Source of the DNA: JAGTVG01 sp965365275
GTDB taxonomy: Bacteria > Bacteroidota > Bacteroidia > Cytophagales > Cyclobacteriaceae
DNA: 64,000 nucleotides
Direction of reading: 5' to 3'
NCBI GenBank assembly: GCA_965365275.1
Contig: CBDUBA010000003.1
Span: 1-64,000, forward strand
The notes under the pieces are model-generated. The model saw only the letters and a list, made by a program, of their open reading frames with translations. It did not search any database and was not told where the DNA came from. The stretch's first letter is position 1. Each line of letters opens with the position of its first letter. Below, piece by piece: positions 7,466 to 16,420 of this stretch. The position numbers and the translations under genes were made by a program.

Positions 7466-8953
7466 ATGGCTACACCCGTAATAATGCCACGTCAAGGCCA
7501 ATCTGTAGAGAGTTGCATCTTCAGCGAATGGTATCTTAAGACCGGAGATGAAGTTAATAAAGGAGACCTCCTGTTTGCCTATGAAACGGATAAAGCTGCT
7601 TTTGAAGGGGAAGCTCCTGAAGACGGGATACTTCTTGCTGTATTTGCAGAACCCGGTGATGCAGTAGATGTACTGGAAAATATCGGCGTCATTGGTCAGC
7701 CAGGTGAGGATATTGAACAATTCAGGCCGGGTATTCCCAAGGGCACTGGAGCTGAAGCTGAACTATCTGAACACGAGGGTTCAGACCCTGAAAGTTCAGA
7801 ACCTGATAATTCGGGCCGCGGAATGACAGGTGCCAGCCTTGAAGGTTCAGGACCTGGAATAGCAGATTCTGGCACTGAAAATTCCGGGGTTGATACAGAA
7901 GGTTTCAGAATTGGAACAAAAAGTTCCCGAAGTGAAACAGAAAGTTCCGGCATCGAGGCTGAAAGGGCAACTGGACAGGCCAATGCATTTGAACAGGGCA
8001 ATGGCGAAATCAAAATATCACCCAGAGCCAGGAAAGCGGCAGGTGATCACCATGTAAACTATACCGGCATAAAAGGAACCGGGCCGGAAGGAAGGATAAT
8101 TGAAAAAGACATCCTGAACAAGCTAAAAGACATTCCTAAATCCACACCCCTGGCCAGATCGATCTCTTACGAAGATCATATCGACTTACCGCGAACCGGA
8201 AGTGGCTCAGGTGGTAAAGTCATTGCTGAAGATGTAAAACACTCAAAACCAGACCATGCTAGCGGCAAATATGAAGATATAAAGATCTCAAACATCAGGC
8301 GGATCATTGCTGAAAATATGCACGCCTCCCTGCAAAACACGGCCCAACTTACACTGCATTCCAGCGCGGATGCAAGAAAGATCAAGTCTTTACGCTCCGT
8401 ATTTAAGAAAGAAGCAGAGGAGGGCTTAAAGCCAAACATCACCATAAACGACCTGGTCTCTTATGCAGCTGTCAAGACCCTTATCCATCATCCGGAGGTA
8501 AATGCTCATTTTCTGGGCGATTCAATAAGGCAATTTCGTGATGTTCATATAGGTTTTGCAGTTGACACAAAACGGGGTCTGATGGTTCCTACCCTGAAAA
8601 ATGCGAACCACCTTAAGCTCGAGGGATTTGCCATCCAGATGAAAGAACTGGCTACACAGGCTCAATCCGGTAAGATCGATCCTGAATTGCTGACCGGTGC
8701 GACTTTCACTATCACCAACCTGGGGGCTTTCGGAATAGAAATGTTTACCCCGATACTCAATCCCCCGCAAGTGGCGATACTGGGTTTAAATACAATCACT
8801 ATGCATCCATCCCCCCTTGAAGATGGAGGCTTTGGTTTCATCCCAAAGATAGGTCTTTCGCTTACTTTCGACCACCGGGCCATCGACGGTGCCCCGGCAG
8901 CAGCGTTCCTGCGGGATGTAAAACAGGAAATAGAAAATTTTGAAAATATTTAA
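7466..8953 (+). CDS. 2-oxoacid dehydrogenase E2 (dihydrolipoamide acyltransferase)
   Basis: A 495-residue E2 core subunit that passes an acyl group from E1 via lipoyl-lysine to CoA. Residues 1-77 are one lipoyl domain, with Lys43 in ETDKAAFEG the lipoylation site. Residues about 90-175 are a low-complexity Ser/Gly/Glu linker made of degenerate units around ESSG/GSGPG. The E1/E3-binding peripheral domain follows (ISPRARKAA, GTGPEGRI). The catalytic domain ends in the active-site motif FDHRAIDGAPAAAF. The gene opens the operon and is 11 bp from E1. No E3 gene is present in the window, so dihydrolipoamide dehydrogenase must come from elsewhere. Substrate class (pyruvate, branched-chain or acetoin-type) is not decided by sequence alone. 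Confidence 0.92.
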   Translation: MATPVIMPRQGQSVESCIFSEWYLKTGDEVNKGDLLFAYETDKAAFEGEAPEDGILLAVFAEPGDAVDVLENIGVIGQPGEDIEQFRPGIPKGTGAEAELSEHEGSDPESSEPDNSGRGMTGASLEGSGPGIADSGTENSGVDTEGFRIGTKSSRSETESSGIEAERATGQANAFEQGNGEIKISPRARKAAGDHHVNYTGIKGTGPEGRIIEKDILNKLKDIPKSTPLARSISYEDHIDLPRTGSGSGGKVIAEDVKHSKPDHASGKYEDIKISNIRRIIAENMHASLQNTAQLTLHSSADARKIKSLRSVFKKEAEEGLKPNITINDLVSYAAVKTLIHHPEVNAHFLGDSIRQFRDVHIGFAVDTKRGLMVPTLKNANHLKLEGFAIQMKELATQAQSGKIDPELLTGATFTITNLGAFGIEMFTPILNPPQVAILGLNTITMHPSPLEDGGFGFIPKIGLSLTFDHRAIDGAPAAAFLRDVKQEIENFENI

Positions 8954-8964
8954 ATCATTATACA

Positions 8965-11430
8965 ATGCCTAAATCCGAGTTTATTGATCCGAAAATCGTT
9001 CGCAAAAAAAGCGAGATCCGGTTTGACCCGATCCCTGTAAACCAGTATGACAAAAACATTCAGGAAGAAAAGGTTCGTTATTCCACAGATCAGTTCCTGA
9101 ATATCTACAGGGACATGGCCGTGATACGTGAATTTGAGTCAATGCTGAACCTTATTAAAACCACAGGTGCCTATAACGGCATCGAATACAATCATCCGGG
9201 TCCTGCCCACCTGTCCATCGGACAGGAAGCCGCTGCTGTTGGGATGGCTTTCCACCTGGATGAAAACGATTACATTTTTGGCTCTCACAGAAGCCACGGA
9301 GAGATACTGGCCAAAGGATTATCAGTCATAGAGAAAATGGATGATGACCGGCTGATGGACATCATGAAAAACTATTTTAACGGGGATTGCCTGAGAATAG
9401 TTGAAAAAGAACACAAAGGAACGGTAAAAGAACTGGCCATAGACTTTCTGCTGTATGGCACCCTGGCTGAGATATTCGGAAAGGAAAACGGATTCAATAA
9501 GGGCATGGGCGGATCTATGCATGCCTTCTTCACGCCCTTTGGTATTTATCCCAACAATGCTATTGTGGGAGGCTCCGGCGACATTTCCGTAGGGGGTGCT
9601 TTATTTAAGAAAGTCAACCAGCAGAAAGGGATCGTGGTAGCCAATATTGGAGATGCATCCATGGGATGCGGACCGGTATGGGAGGGCATAGCCTTCGCCA
9701 CCATGGACCAATATACACAACTATGGGAAGGTAAATACCAGGGTGGGCTGCCTCTGATATTCAATTTTATGAATAACCAGTATGGAATGGGTGGTCAGAC
9801 CTGCGGGGAAACCATGGGATATAACATACTGGCAAGAATAGGTGCCGGGGTAAATCCCGAACAGATGCATGCAGAACGTATCGACGGGTATGATCCACTG
9901 GCTGTGATCGATGCATTCGAACGAAAAATGAAGATCCTTAAAGAAAAGAAGGGTCCGGTATTGCTGGATACACTCACCTACAGGATCAGCGGGCATAGTC
10001 CCTCGGATGCCTCATCGTACCGATCAAAGGAGGAAATAGAAGCCTGGAACCAGGAGGATTCCATCATTGCATATGAAAAGAAACTTATTGAAGCAGGAAT
10101 TACGGAACAGGTCACTTTGGAGCATATCAGGGAGGTTATAGTTAGCCGTACAGAGAAGATTCTCAGACTGGCAGGAAATAACGAGATCTCACCCCGCCTG
10201 AACCTGGTTGATAACCCGAATGCTATTGGAGATTATATGTTTACGAATCAGTCCGTTGAACGATTCGCTGACAGAACACCTGAAACCAATCATAAGCAGG
10301 AGGAAAATCCCCGTGTTCAGCAGATCAAAAAGAAGGAACGTTATGGCTATAAGGACGGCAAACCGGTGCCAAAAATTAAAGCCTATAATTTTCGTGATGG
10401 TGTTTTCGAGGCGATTTTCGACAGGTATTACAAAGATCCCACCCTGGTAGCATTCGGCGAAGAAAACAGAGATTGGGGTGGCGCTTTTGCTGTTTACCGG
10501 GGACTGACAGAAGCTTTACCCTATAACCGCCTTTTCAATGCTTCCATATCGGAAGGTGCCATCGTGGGCGTAGCCACTGGATATGGCATGTGTGGTGGCC
10601 GCGTAATCCCGGAAATTATGTATTGCGATTTCCTGGGACGGGCTGGTGATGAAATCTTCAACCAGCTTTCAAAATGGCAGGCTATGAGTGGTGGATACCT
10701 TAAGATGCCGGTCGTACTCCGGGTTTCTGTGGGATCCAAATACGGGGCACAACATTCCCAGGACTGGTCATCAATTGTATCGCATATCCCCGGTCTTAAA
10801 GTCGTCTTTCCGGCTACCCCTTACGATGCCAAGGGATTGATGAACGCAGCCCTTCAGGGCACAGATCCGGTGATTTTCTTTGAAAGTCAGCGCATTTATG
10901 ATATCCCTGAGCTATTCCACAAGGAAGGCGTACCGGAAGGGTATTATGAAATTGAATTGGGAGAACCCGATATAAAAAGATCCGGGGATGACATTACCAT
11001 TTTGTCGATTGGTGCTACCCTATATAAAGTAACAGAAGTAGCTGATATACTGGATGGGAAATATAATATGTCAGCAGAAATTATAGATGCAAGGAGTATC
11101 GTGCCATTTAATTATGACCTGGTGATCGATTCAATTAAAAAAACAGGTCGTATACTGCTTGTCAGCGATGCCTGTGAACGGGGTTCCATATTGAAAGATA
11201 TGGCAGCCAATATCACTGAATTTGCCTTTGACTACCTGGATGCCCCTCCGGTTGTGGTTGGCTCGAGGAACTGGATCACACCTCCTTATGAAATGGAAGA
11301 ATATTTCTTTCCACAGGAAAGCTGGATAATCGATGCCATTCATGAAAAAATTCTACCGCTGCCAGGTCATAAGGTCACTCATGATTTCAGCAACAGGGAA
11401 AAACTTAACAGGGCGAAAAGGGGGATTTAA
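8965..11430 (+). CDS. Fused alpha/beta thiamine-dependent 2-oxoacid dehydrogenase E1
   Basis: An 821-residue single-chain E1. Residues about 30-430 match the alpha subunit, with the thiamine diphosphate motif running from GDASMGCGPVWEG to NFMNNQYGMGG (a GDA variant of the usual GDG) and GHSPSDASSYR near the phosphorylation-loop region. Residues about 470-800 match the beta subunit (AFGEENRDWGG, SISEGAIVGVATG, GAQHSQDW with the conserved His). Together with E2 it should oxidatively decarboxylate a 2-oxoacid and form acyl-CoA. Similar fused E1 proteins are common in Bacteroidota. Its embedding in a sugar operon with a second TPP enzyme (transketolase) is notable; pyruvate is the default substrate, but a ketose-derived donor cannot be excluded. 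Confidence 0.9.
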   Translation: MPKSEFIDPKIVRKKSEIRFDPIPVNQYDKNIQEEKVRYSTDQFLNIYRDMAVIREFESMLNLIKTTGAYNGIEYNHPGPAHLSIGQEAAAVGMAFHLDENDYIFGSHRSHGEILAKGLSVIEKMDDDRLMDIMKNYFNGDCLRIVEKEHKGTVKELAIDFLLYGTLAEIFGKENGFNKGMGGSMHAFFTPFGIYPNNAIVGGSGDISVGGALFKKVNQQKGIVVANIGDASMGCGPVWEGIAFATMDQYTQLWEGKYQGGLPLIFNFMNNQYGMGGQTCGETMGYNILARIGAGVNPEQMHAERIDGYDPLAVIDAFERKMKILKEKKGPVLLDTLTYRISGHSPSDASSYRSKEEIEAWNQEDSIIAYEKKLIEAGITEQVTLEHIREVIVSRTEKILRLAGNNEISPRLNLVDNPNAIGDYMFTNQSVERFADRTPETNHKQEENPRVQQIKKKERYGYKDGKPVPKIKAYNFRDGVFEAIFDRYYKDPTLVAFGEENRDWGGAFAVYRGLTEALPYNRLFNASISEGAIVGVATGYGMCGGRVIPEIMYCDFLGRAGDEIFNQLSKWQAMSGGYLKMPVVLRVSVGSKYGAQHSQDWSSIVSHIPGLKVVFPATPYDAKGLMNAALQGTDPVIFFESQRIYDIPELFHKEGVPEGYYEIELGEPDIKRSGDDITILSIGATLYKVTEVADILDGKYNMSAEIIDARSIVPFNYDLVIDSIKKTGRILLVSDACERGSILKDMAANITEFAFDYLDAPPVVVGSRNWITPPYEMEEYFFPQESWIIDAIHEKILPLPGHKVTHDFSNREKLNRAKRGI

Positions 11431-12636
11431 TTGAACAAAATACTATTATTTGGCGCAGGAAAGATCGGCAGGTCATTTATTGGTCAGTTGTTCAGCCGGA
11501 GTGGGTATGAAGTGGTGTTTGTGGATATCAACACAGACCTGATCAAAGCGCTGAATGATAACAGGTCTTACCCCATTCTGATAAAATCAGATGAAGGTGA
11601 TGAAACCTTTGTGATCCAGAATATCAGAGGATTACTTTTATCCGATCATGAGGCGATCTATCTAGAATTGAAGGAGGTATCTTATGTGGCCACTGCTGTT
11701 GGAAATGAGAACCTGAAAGCGGTAATTCCCATCCTTGCTGAAGGCATTAAAAGAAGACTGTCCAGCGGAATATCTGGCCCGGTTGACATCATCATTGCTG
11801 AGAATCTTCGAAATGCATCTGTCTATTTTGAAGAACAACTTGGAAAGTACCTTGCCGTGGATATAATAAAAAAATACATCGGCCTGATCGAAACCAGTAT
11901 CGGCAAGATGGTGCCGATCATGACCCGCATTGAAATGGAAAAGGACATTACACAGGTATTTGCAGAACCCTATAATACCCTTATCCTGGATAAAAAAGGA
12001 TTTAAAAACAAATTGCCTGATATTTCGGATCTGGCTCCCAAGGAAAATATGGCTGCATGGGTCGACAGGAAATCATTTATACATAACCTGGGGCACGCGA
12101 CAGCCGCCTACTCCGGATTTCTCAAATACCCTGACCGGATATACCTGTACGAAGTTCTGGCCGATGAAGGGATCAGGTCTTTTACCAGAAATACCATGCT
12201 GCAATCCGGCCGCGTTCTCCAGGAATTATACCCGGGAGAATTTTCTGATTCTGATATATCTGAACACATTGACGATCTGATATTCCGCTTCCGGAATAAA
12301 AGTCTCGGTGATACTGTTTTCCGTGTTGGGATGGACCTGCACCGGAAACTGGGCAAACAGGATCGTTTGGCCGGGGCCATACATAATGCACTAGATCTTG
12401 GGATGCCTTATTCCAACATTCTTCAAGCGCTGGTATATGGAATACATTTCAGAGCCAAAGACGAGAATGGCCAGCTTTATCCTTCCGATCTGGATTTCTC
12501 TGAATTGTTTGCCCGTTCCGGCATCGATCATATTCTTGAAAATATATGCGGATTTGATCCAGTAATTCATTCAGATGTATTTATTTTATCAAAAAATTAT
12601 AATATTGAAGTTTTATCAAGATTAAACAAACACTGA
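11431..12636 (+). CDS. Mannitol-1-phosphate 5-dehydrogenase-like enzyme
   Basis: A 401-residue member of the polyol-specific long-chain dehydrogenase family. The N-terminus is a Rossmann fold (LLFGAGKIGRSFIG). The catalytic signature KxxxxNxxH is present as Lys214, Asn219 and His222. Family members interconvert mannitol 1-phosphate and fructose 6-phosphate with NAD. The start is a TTG directly after the E1 stop codon, giving zero spacing and probable translational coupling. It lies in an operon with sorbitol-phosphate and sorbose-phosphate dehydrogenase-like genes, so a hexitol phosphate is the likely substrate. The sequence is divergent enough that a related uronate or altronate-type reductase is a remote alternative. 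Confidence 0.85.
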   Translation: MNKILLFGAGKIGRSFIGQLFSRSGYEVVFVDINTDLIKALNDNRSYPILIKSDEGDETFVIQNIRGLLLSDHEAIYLELKEVSYVATAVGNENLKAVIPILAEGIKRRLSSGISGPVDIIIAENLRNASVYFEEQLGKYLAVDIIKKYIGLIETSIGKMVPIMTRIEMEKDITQVFAEPYNTLILDKKGFKNKLPDISDLAPKENMAAWVDRKSFIHNLGHATAAYSGFLKYPDRIYLYEVLADEGIRSFTRNTMLQSGRVLQELYPGEFSDSDISEHIDDLIFRFRNKSLGDTVFRVGMDLHRKLGKQDRLAGAIHNALDLGMPYSNILQALVYGIHFRAKDENGQLYPSDLDFSELFARSGIDHILENICGFDPVIHSDVFILSKNYNIEVLSRLNKH

Positions 12637-12639
12637 AGC

Positions 12640-13884
12640 ATGCAATTCCTTAGAGATCTCCCTGACGAAGAAACATTACTTGAAGAATATTTTAATCCTT
12701 TTGCAAACCCTCCCCTGCTTGTTAATAACCATTTTCATACCCCCTATTCTTTCAGTGCATTTAATAATATGACTGAAATATTTAACCAGGCAAACAAAGA
12801 GGGCATAGATGCTCTAGGCATTAACGATTTCATTACGATGGAAGGATATGACGAGTTTAACCGTCTGGCCTACGAACACAAAAAATTTCCGCTCTTCAAC
12901 ATTGAATTCATGGGCTTGATGAAGGAGGAGCAGAAAAAAGGAATTCTTATCAATGATCCAAATAATCCAGGACGTATATATTTCTGTGGTAAAGGCTTGT
13001 CATTCCCGGTAAACTTATCAGAGGATAAGCGGGAGGTCATTGAGTCTGTCATGCAGAACAGCCTGAGGCAAACGGAGGAGATGGTGAACTTATTGAACAA
13101 GCATCTGAAGAAAATAAAATCCCCATTCAGCCTTAACTTCAAGGAGATCCAGGCAGAGTACACCAGGGGTCTGGTAAGGGAAAGACACCTGGCAAAAGCC
13201 CTTCGAATTAAAATTACCGATCATTACAAATCCGCAAAAGGCAAAACAACATACCTTAAGAAGTTATTTGGAGGAAAGAGCACAACGGTCGATATCGAAA
13301 AACCCGGTGATCTCGACAATGAACTAAGGAGTAAGCTATTGAAGAAAGGTGGCGTAGCCTATGTTGAAGAGGATAATGATGCATTTCTATCCCTTCCTGA
13401 AATCAAGGAAATAATACTCGGAGCTCAAGGTATACCTTGTTATCCGGTGCTGCTGGATGACAAGGCCGGGAATTATACTGATTTCGAGAAAGATTTTCCG
13501 GAACTTTTAAAAAGCCTAACCAAAAACCGGGTTTTTGCAGTGGAACTGATACCTGGCAGGAATGATTTTTCGATCGTTAAAGAGTTTGTTTCTATATTCA
13601 GCGAAAAAGGATTTTTAATTACTTTCGGAACAGAACACAACACCCCTGATCCGGCTCCATTGAAGGTTGCATGCAGGGATAATGTGCCGCTAGACAAAGA
13701 CCTGATTGCTGTTAACTATCAAAGTACTTGTGTAATTGCTGCACACCAGTATTTCGTCGCCAGAGGAAAGCCAGGCTACCTTACTCCGGAGGGTTTCCCG
13801 AGGTTAGAAAAGCAGGACGATTTTATTGGGATCGGTAATGCAGTAATTCGTCATTTTATTAAAAAGGAAAAAGATTCTGTATGA
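12640..13884 (+). CDS. PHP-domain metal-dependent phosphoesterase-like protein
   Basis: A 414-residue protein with a PHP-type metal site: NNHFHTPYSF with His31 and His33, then INDF and NIEFMG for further ligands, and FGTEHNTPD near residue 340 as the C-terminal ligand motif. A central 150-residue insertion is mostly helical and Lys-rich. PHP proteins hydrolyse phosphate esters or act as other metal hydrolases. The gene is 3 bp after the MtlD-like gene and overlaps the next gene by 4 bp, so it belongs to the operon. I do not recognise a characterised homologue; a phosphatase or repair function on a phosphorylated polyol is inference. Confidence 0.75.
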   Translation: MQFLRDLPDEETLLEEYFNPFANPPLLVNNHFHTPYSFSAFNNMTEIFNQANKEGIDALGINDFITMEGYDEFNRLAYEHKKFPLFNIEFMGLMKEEQKKGILINDPNNPGRIYFCGKGLSFPVNLSEDKREVIESVMQNSLRQTEEMVNLLNKHLKKIKSPFSLNFKEIQAEYTRGLVRERHLAKALRIKITDHYKSAKGKTTYLKKLFGGKSTTVDIEKPGDLDNELRSKLLKKGGVAYVEEDNDAFLSLPEIKEIILGAQGIPCYPVLLDDKAGNYTDFEKDFPELLKSLTKNRVFAVELIPGRNDFSIVKEFVSIFSEKGFLITFGTEHNTPDPAPLKVACRDNVPLDKDLIAVNYQSTCVIAAHQYFVARGKPGYLTPEGFPRLEKQDDFIGIGNAVIRHFIKKEKDSV

Positions 13885-15083
13885 AGTCTAAGAATAAAAC
13901 TTCACGCCTCACGGAGATCATACCTGCAATACGGGCCATATTAACGTATTCCAAGGCAAGTCCGATTATTACCTTTAAAAATTCCAGGATGCTTGATGTC
14001 ATCGTTGCTGACCGGAAAAAGTTCATGAAGGCCTTAAATGGAGAACCGGGGATATTCGTTTCCATATCAAAAGACAGTGCTTTAACCATTAAAAATTTTA
14101 TAAAAGAAAAAGAGATCAGTGGTTTCAAGAAAGGATTGATCTGCCTTGAGAAGACAGGCATATTGGGTGTTGGTAATTCATGGGAATCAGCCAATCATTA
14201 TATTGATCAGTTGCTTAAGGGATCGACTATACAGGTTGATGAGGAACCGATCAGGGAAGGCAGGGTGCTTAACAAAGTTTTCATTGTTACCGGGGGTGCC
14301 CAGGGATTTGGGAAGGGTATTGTAGAAGAACTTGTTGATGAAGGTGCATATATTGTTATAGCCGATAACAATCCTGAAAAAGGGAAAAAAACTGCTGATG
14401 ATATCAATGCAGAGAAGGGTAAAAAACATGTTGCCTTTGTCCAGACGGATGTTACACATGCCATATCGGTGAAGAATATGGTTCAAACTGCAGTCAAAGA
14501 ATTCGGTGGGTTGGACGTACTGATCAGTAATGCCGGTGTTCTTAAGGCCGGAAGCCTGGAAGATATGAATGAAAAGACTTTCGATTTTGTTACCGATGTG
14601 AACTACAAAGGATTTTTCATATGCTCGAAATATTGCAGCACAGTAATGAAAACCCAGCACAATTACAATGGAAATCTTTTTATGGACATCATACAGATCA
14701 ATTCCAAGTCAGGGCTGCAGGGTAGCAACAAGAATTTTGCTTACGCGGGCAGTAAATTCGGTTCGATAGGACTAACACAGTCTTTCGCACTGGAACTGAT
14801 CCCCTCCAGGATAAAAGTTAATGCCATCTGTCCTGGCAATTATTTCGAAGGCCCATTATGGTCGGATCCAAAGAATGGACTTTTTGCCCAGTACCTTAAA
14901 ACCGGGAAAGTTCCAGGCGCAAAGAACCTGGAAGATGTAAAGAAGTTTTATGAAGAAAAGGTACCCATGCAGCGCGGCTGCAAACCAAAAGATGTTGTTA
15001 AGGGAATATTTTACCTGATCGAACAGGAATATGAGACAGGACAAGCTTTGCCTGTCACCGGCGGTCAAATCATGTTGAATTAA
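13881..15083 (+). CDS. SDR sugar-alcohol-phosphate dehydrogenase with aldolase-like N-terminus (SrlD/SorD-like)
   Basis: A 400-residue protein. The C-terminal 270 residues are a classical short-chain dehydrogenase: TGGAQGFGKG at about 137, ISNAG, a catalytic Ser region (QINSKSG) and YAGSK with Tyr288/Lys292, ending TGGQIML. This part resembles sorbitol-6-phosphate 2-dehydrogenase, which makes fructose 6-phosphate. The first roughly 125 residues are extra; their end (GLICLEKTGILGVGNSWESA) looks like the C-terminal part of a class II aldolase domain (xHGIFxxGxTxxEA), but the metal-binding His is replaced. It thus resembles the aldolase-dehydrogenase layout of the RhaD fusion with a truncated, probably inactive aldolase part. 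It overlaps the PHP gene by 4 bp and is 11 bp from the next gene. Confidence 0.85.
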   Translation: MKSKNKTSRLTEIIPAIRAILTYSKASPIITFKNSRMLDVIVADRKKFMKALNGEPGIFVSISKDSALTIKNFIKEKEISGFKKGLICLEKTGILGVGNSWESANHYIDQLLKGSTIQVDEEPIREGRVLNKVFIVTGGAQGFGKGIVEELVDEGAYIVIADNNPEKGKKTADDINAEKGKKHVAFVQTDVTHAISVKNMVQTAVKEFGGLDVLISNAGVLKAGSLEDMNEKTFDFVTDVNYKGFFICSKYCSTVMKTQHNYNGNLFMDIIQINSKSGLQGSNKNFAYAGSKFGSIGLTQSFALELIPSRIKVNAICPGNYFEGPLWSDPKNGLFAQYLKTGKVPGAKNLEDVKKFYEEKVPMQRGCKPKDVVKGIFYLIEQEYETGQALPVTGGQIMLN

Positions 15084-15094
15084 AAAATAAACAG

Positions 15095-16357
15095 ATGAAA
15101 ACCCATGCGGTAAGACTTTATGGTAAAGACGATCTGAGACTAGAGTCCTTTGACCTGCCAGAGATCAAGGATGACGAGATCCTGGCGAGAGTCATTTCAG
15201 ACAGTTTGTGTATGTCGTCGTACAAAGCCACAAAACAGGGAGAGGATCACAAACGTGTCCCGGATGATGTATTTCATAATCCGGTTATCATAGGGCATGA
15301 ATTTTCAGGAGAAATTGTTAAGGTAGGCAGTAGGTGGAAGGACCAGTTTGAAGCGGGCTCGAAATTCTCAATACAGCCAAACCTGAATTATAAAGGCAGC
15401 CTGGATGCGCCCGGGTACAGCTTTAAATATATTGGCGGTGATGCTACATACATCATTATTCCCAGCCAGGTGATGGAAATCAATTGTTTGCTGGCTTATG
15501 ATGGTGAAGGATACTTCCCTGCATCTTTATCGGAACCTTATTCTTGTGTTGCCGGCACTTTTCATGCCCATTATCATACAAAACCTGGAGTATATAAACA
15601 TGAAATGGGGATCATTGAAGGCGGCAAAATGGCCATTATGGCCGGCGTAGGTCCAATGGGGTTGGCAGCCATAGATTATATTATCCACTGTGACCGCAGG
15701 CCGTCTTTCCTGGTGGTAACCGATATAGACCAGGCACGACTTGACAGGGCAGAGAAGATCCTATCTCCCGGGGAAGCCCAAAAATATGGTGTTGAATTGA
15801 AATATCTTAACACATCCACGGCACCGGATCCTGTAACGCATTTAAGGGATCTTACTGGAGGCAAGGGATACGACGATGTGCTTGTATTTGCTCCGGTGAA
15901 AAAGTTGATAGAAGATGCTGATGCCATCCTGGGCCGGGACGGATGCCTGAATTTCTTTGCGGGTCCCTCTGACACGAAGTTCAGCGCGGAGATAAATTTT
16001 TATAATGCGCACTATATGTCCACACATATAGTAGGGACAAGTGGCGGGAATACCGATGACATGATAGAGTCCCTGGAAATGATGTCTGAAGGATTATTGA
16101 GCCCTGAGATCCTGATCACCCACATAGGTGGCCTGGACTCCGTGATAGGGGCAACCAAAAACCTTCCGGATATACCCGGAGGAAAGAAACTGATATATAC
16201 CAATATAAAACTCGACCTGACTGCGATTTCTGATTTCAGTAGCAAGGCGAAGGAGAATCCCCTGTTTGCAGGACTGGCAGAAATATGCGATAAAAATGAC
16301 GGTTTATGGTCTGTTGAGGCGGAAAAATATCTACTTGAAAATGCGGAATATCTTTAA
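15095..16357 (+). CDS. Zinc-type MDR dehydrogenase, L-sorbose-1-phosphate reductase-like (SorE)
   Basis: A 420-residue medium-chain dehydrogenase/reductase. GHEFSGEIVKVG at about residue 68 is the GroES-like zinc-site motif, with a Cys in SLCMSSYK as first ligand. AGVGPMGLAAIDY is the nucleotide-binding loop. Length and N-terminal wording recall SorE of the Klebsiella sorbose operon, which reduces L-sorbose 1-phosphate to D-glucitol 6-phosphate; the next step there is a SorD-type SDR, encoded here just upstream. This pairing is the main reason for the call. A related hexitol or hexulose-phosphate substrate is equally possible. The gene sits in the middle of the operon. Confidence 0.78.
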   Translation: MKTHAVRLYGKDDLRLESFDLPEIKDDEILARVISDSLCMSSYKATKQGEDHKRVPDDVFHNPVIIGHEFSGEIVKVGSRWKDQFEAGSKFSIQPNLNYKGSLDAPGYSFKYIGGDATYIIIPSQVMEINCLLAYDGEGYFPASLSEPYSCVAGTFHAHYHTKPGVYKHEMGIIEGGKMAIMAGVGPMGLAAIDYIIHCDRRPSFLVVTDIDQARLDRAEKILSPGEAQKYGVELKYLNTSTAPDPVTHLRDLTGGKGYDDVLVFAPVKKLIEDADAILGRDGCLNFFAGPSDTKFSAEINFYNAHYMSTHIVGTSGGNTDDMIESLEMMSEGLLSPEILITHIGGLDSVIGATKNLPDIPGGKKLIYTNIKLDLTAISDFSSKAKENPLFAGLAEICDKNDGLWSVEAEKYLLENAEYL

Positions 16358-16420
16358 ATAAAAATTTAGATTTGTTTCGCTTGCTGTATATTCATTTTTA
16401 CATTAAAAAATACTTTTTTT

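Noticed and set aside
7696..8013. Minus-strand Ser/Pro-rich ORF opposite the E2 linker
   Set aside because: It is the complement of a repetitive linker in a clearly coding frame; composition is a by-product.
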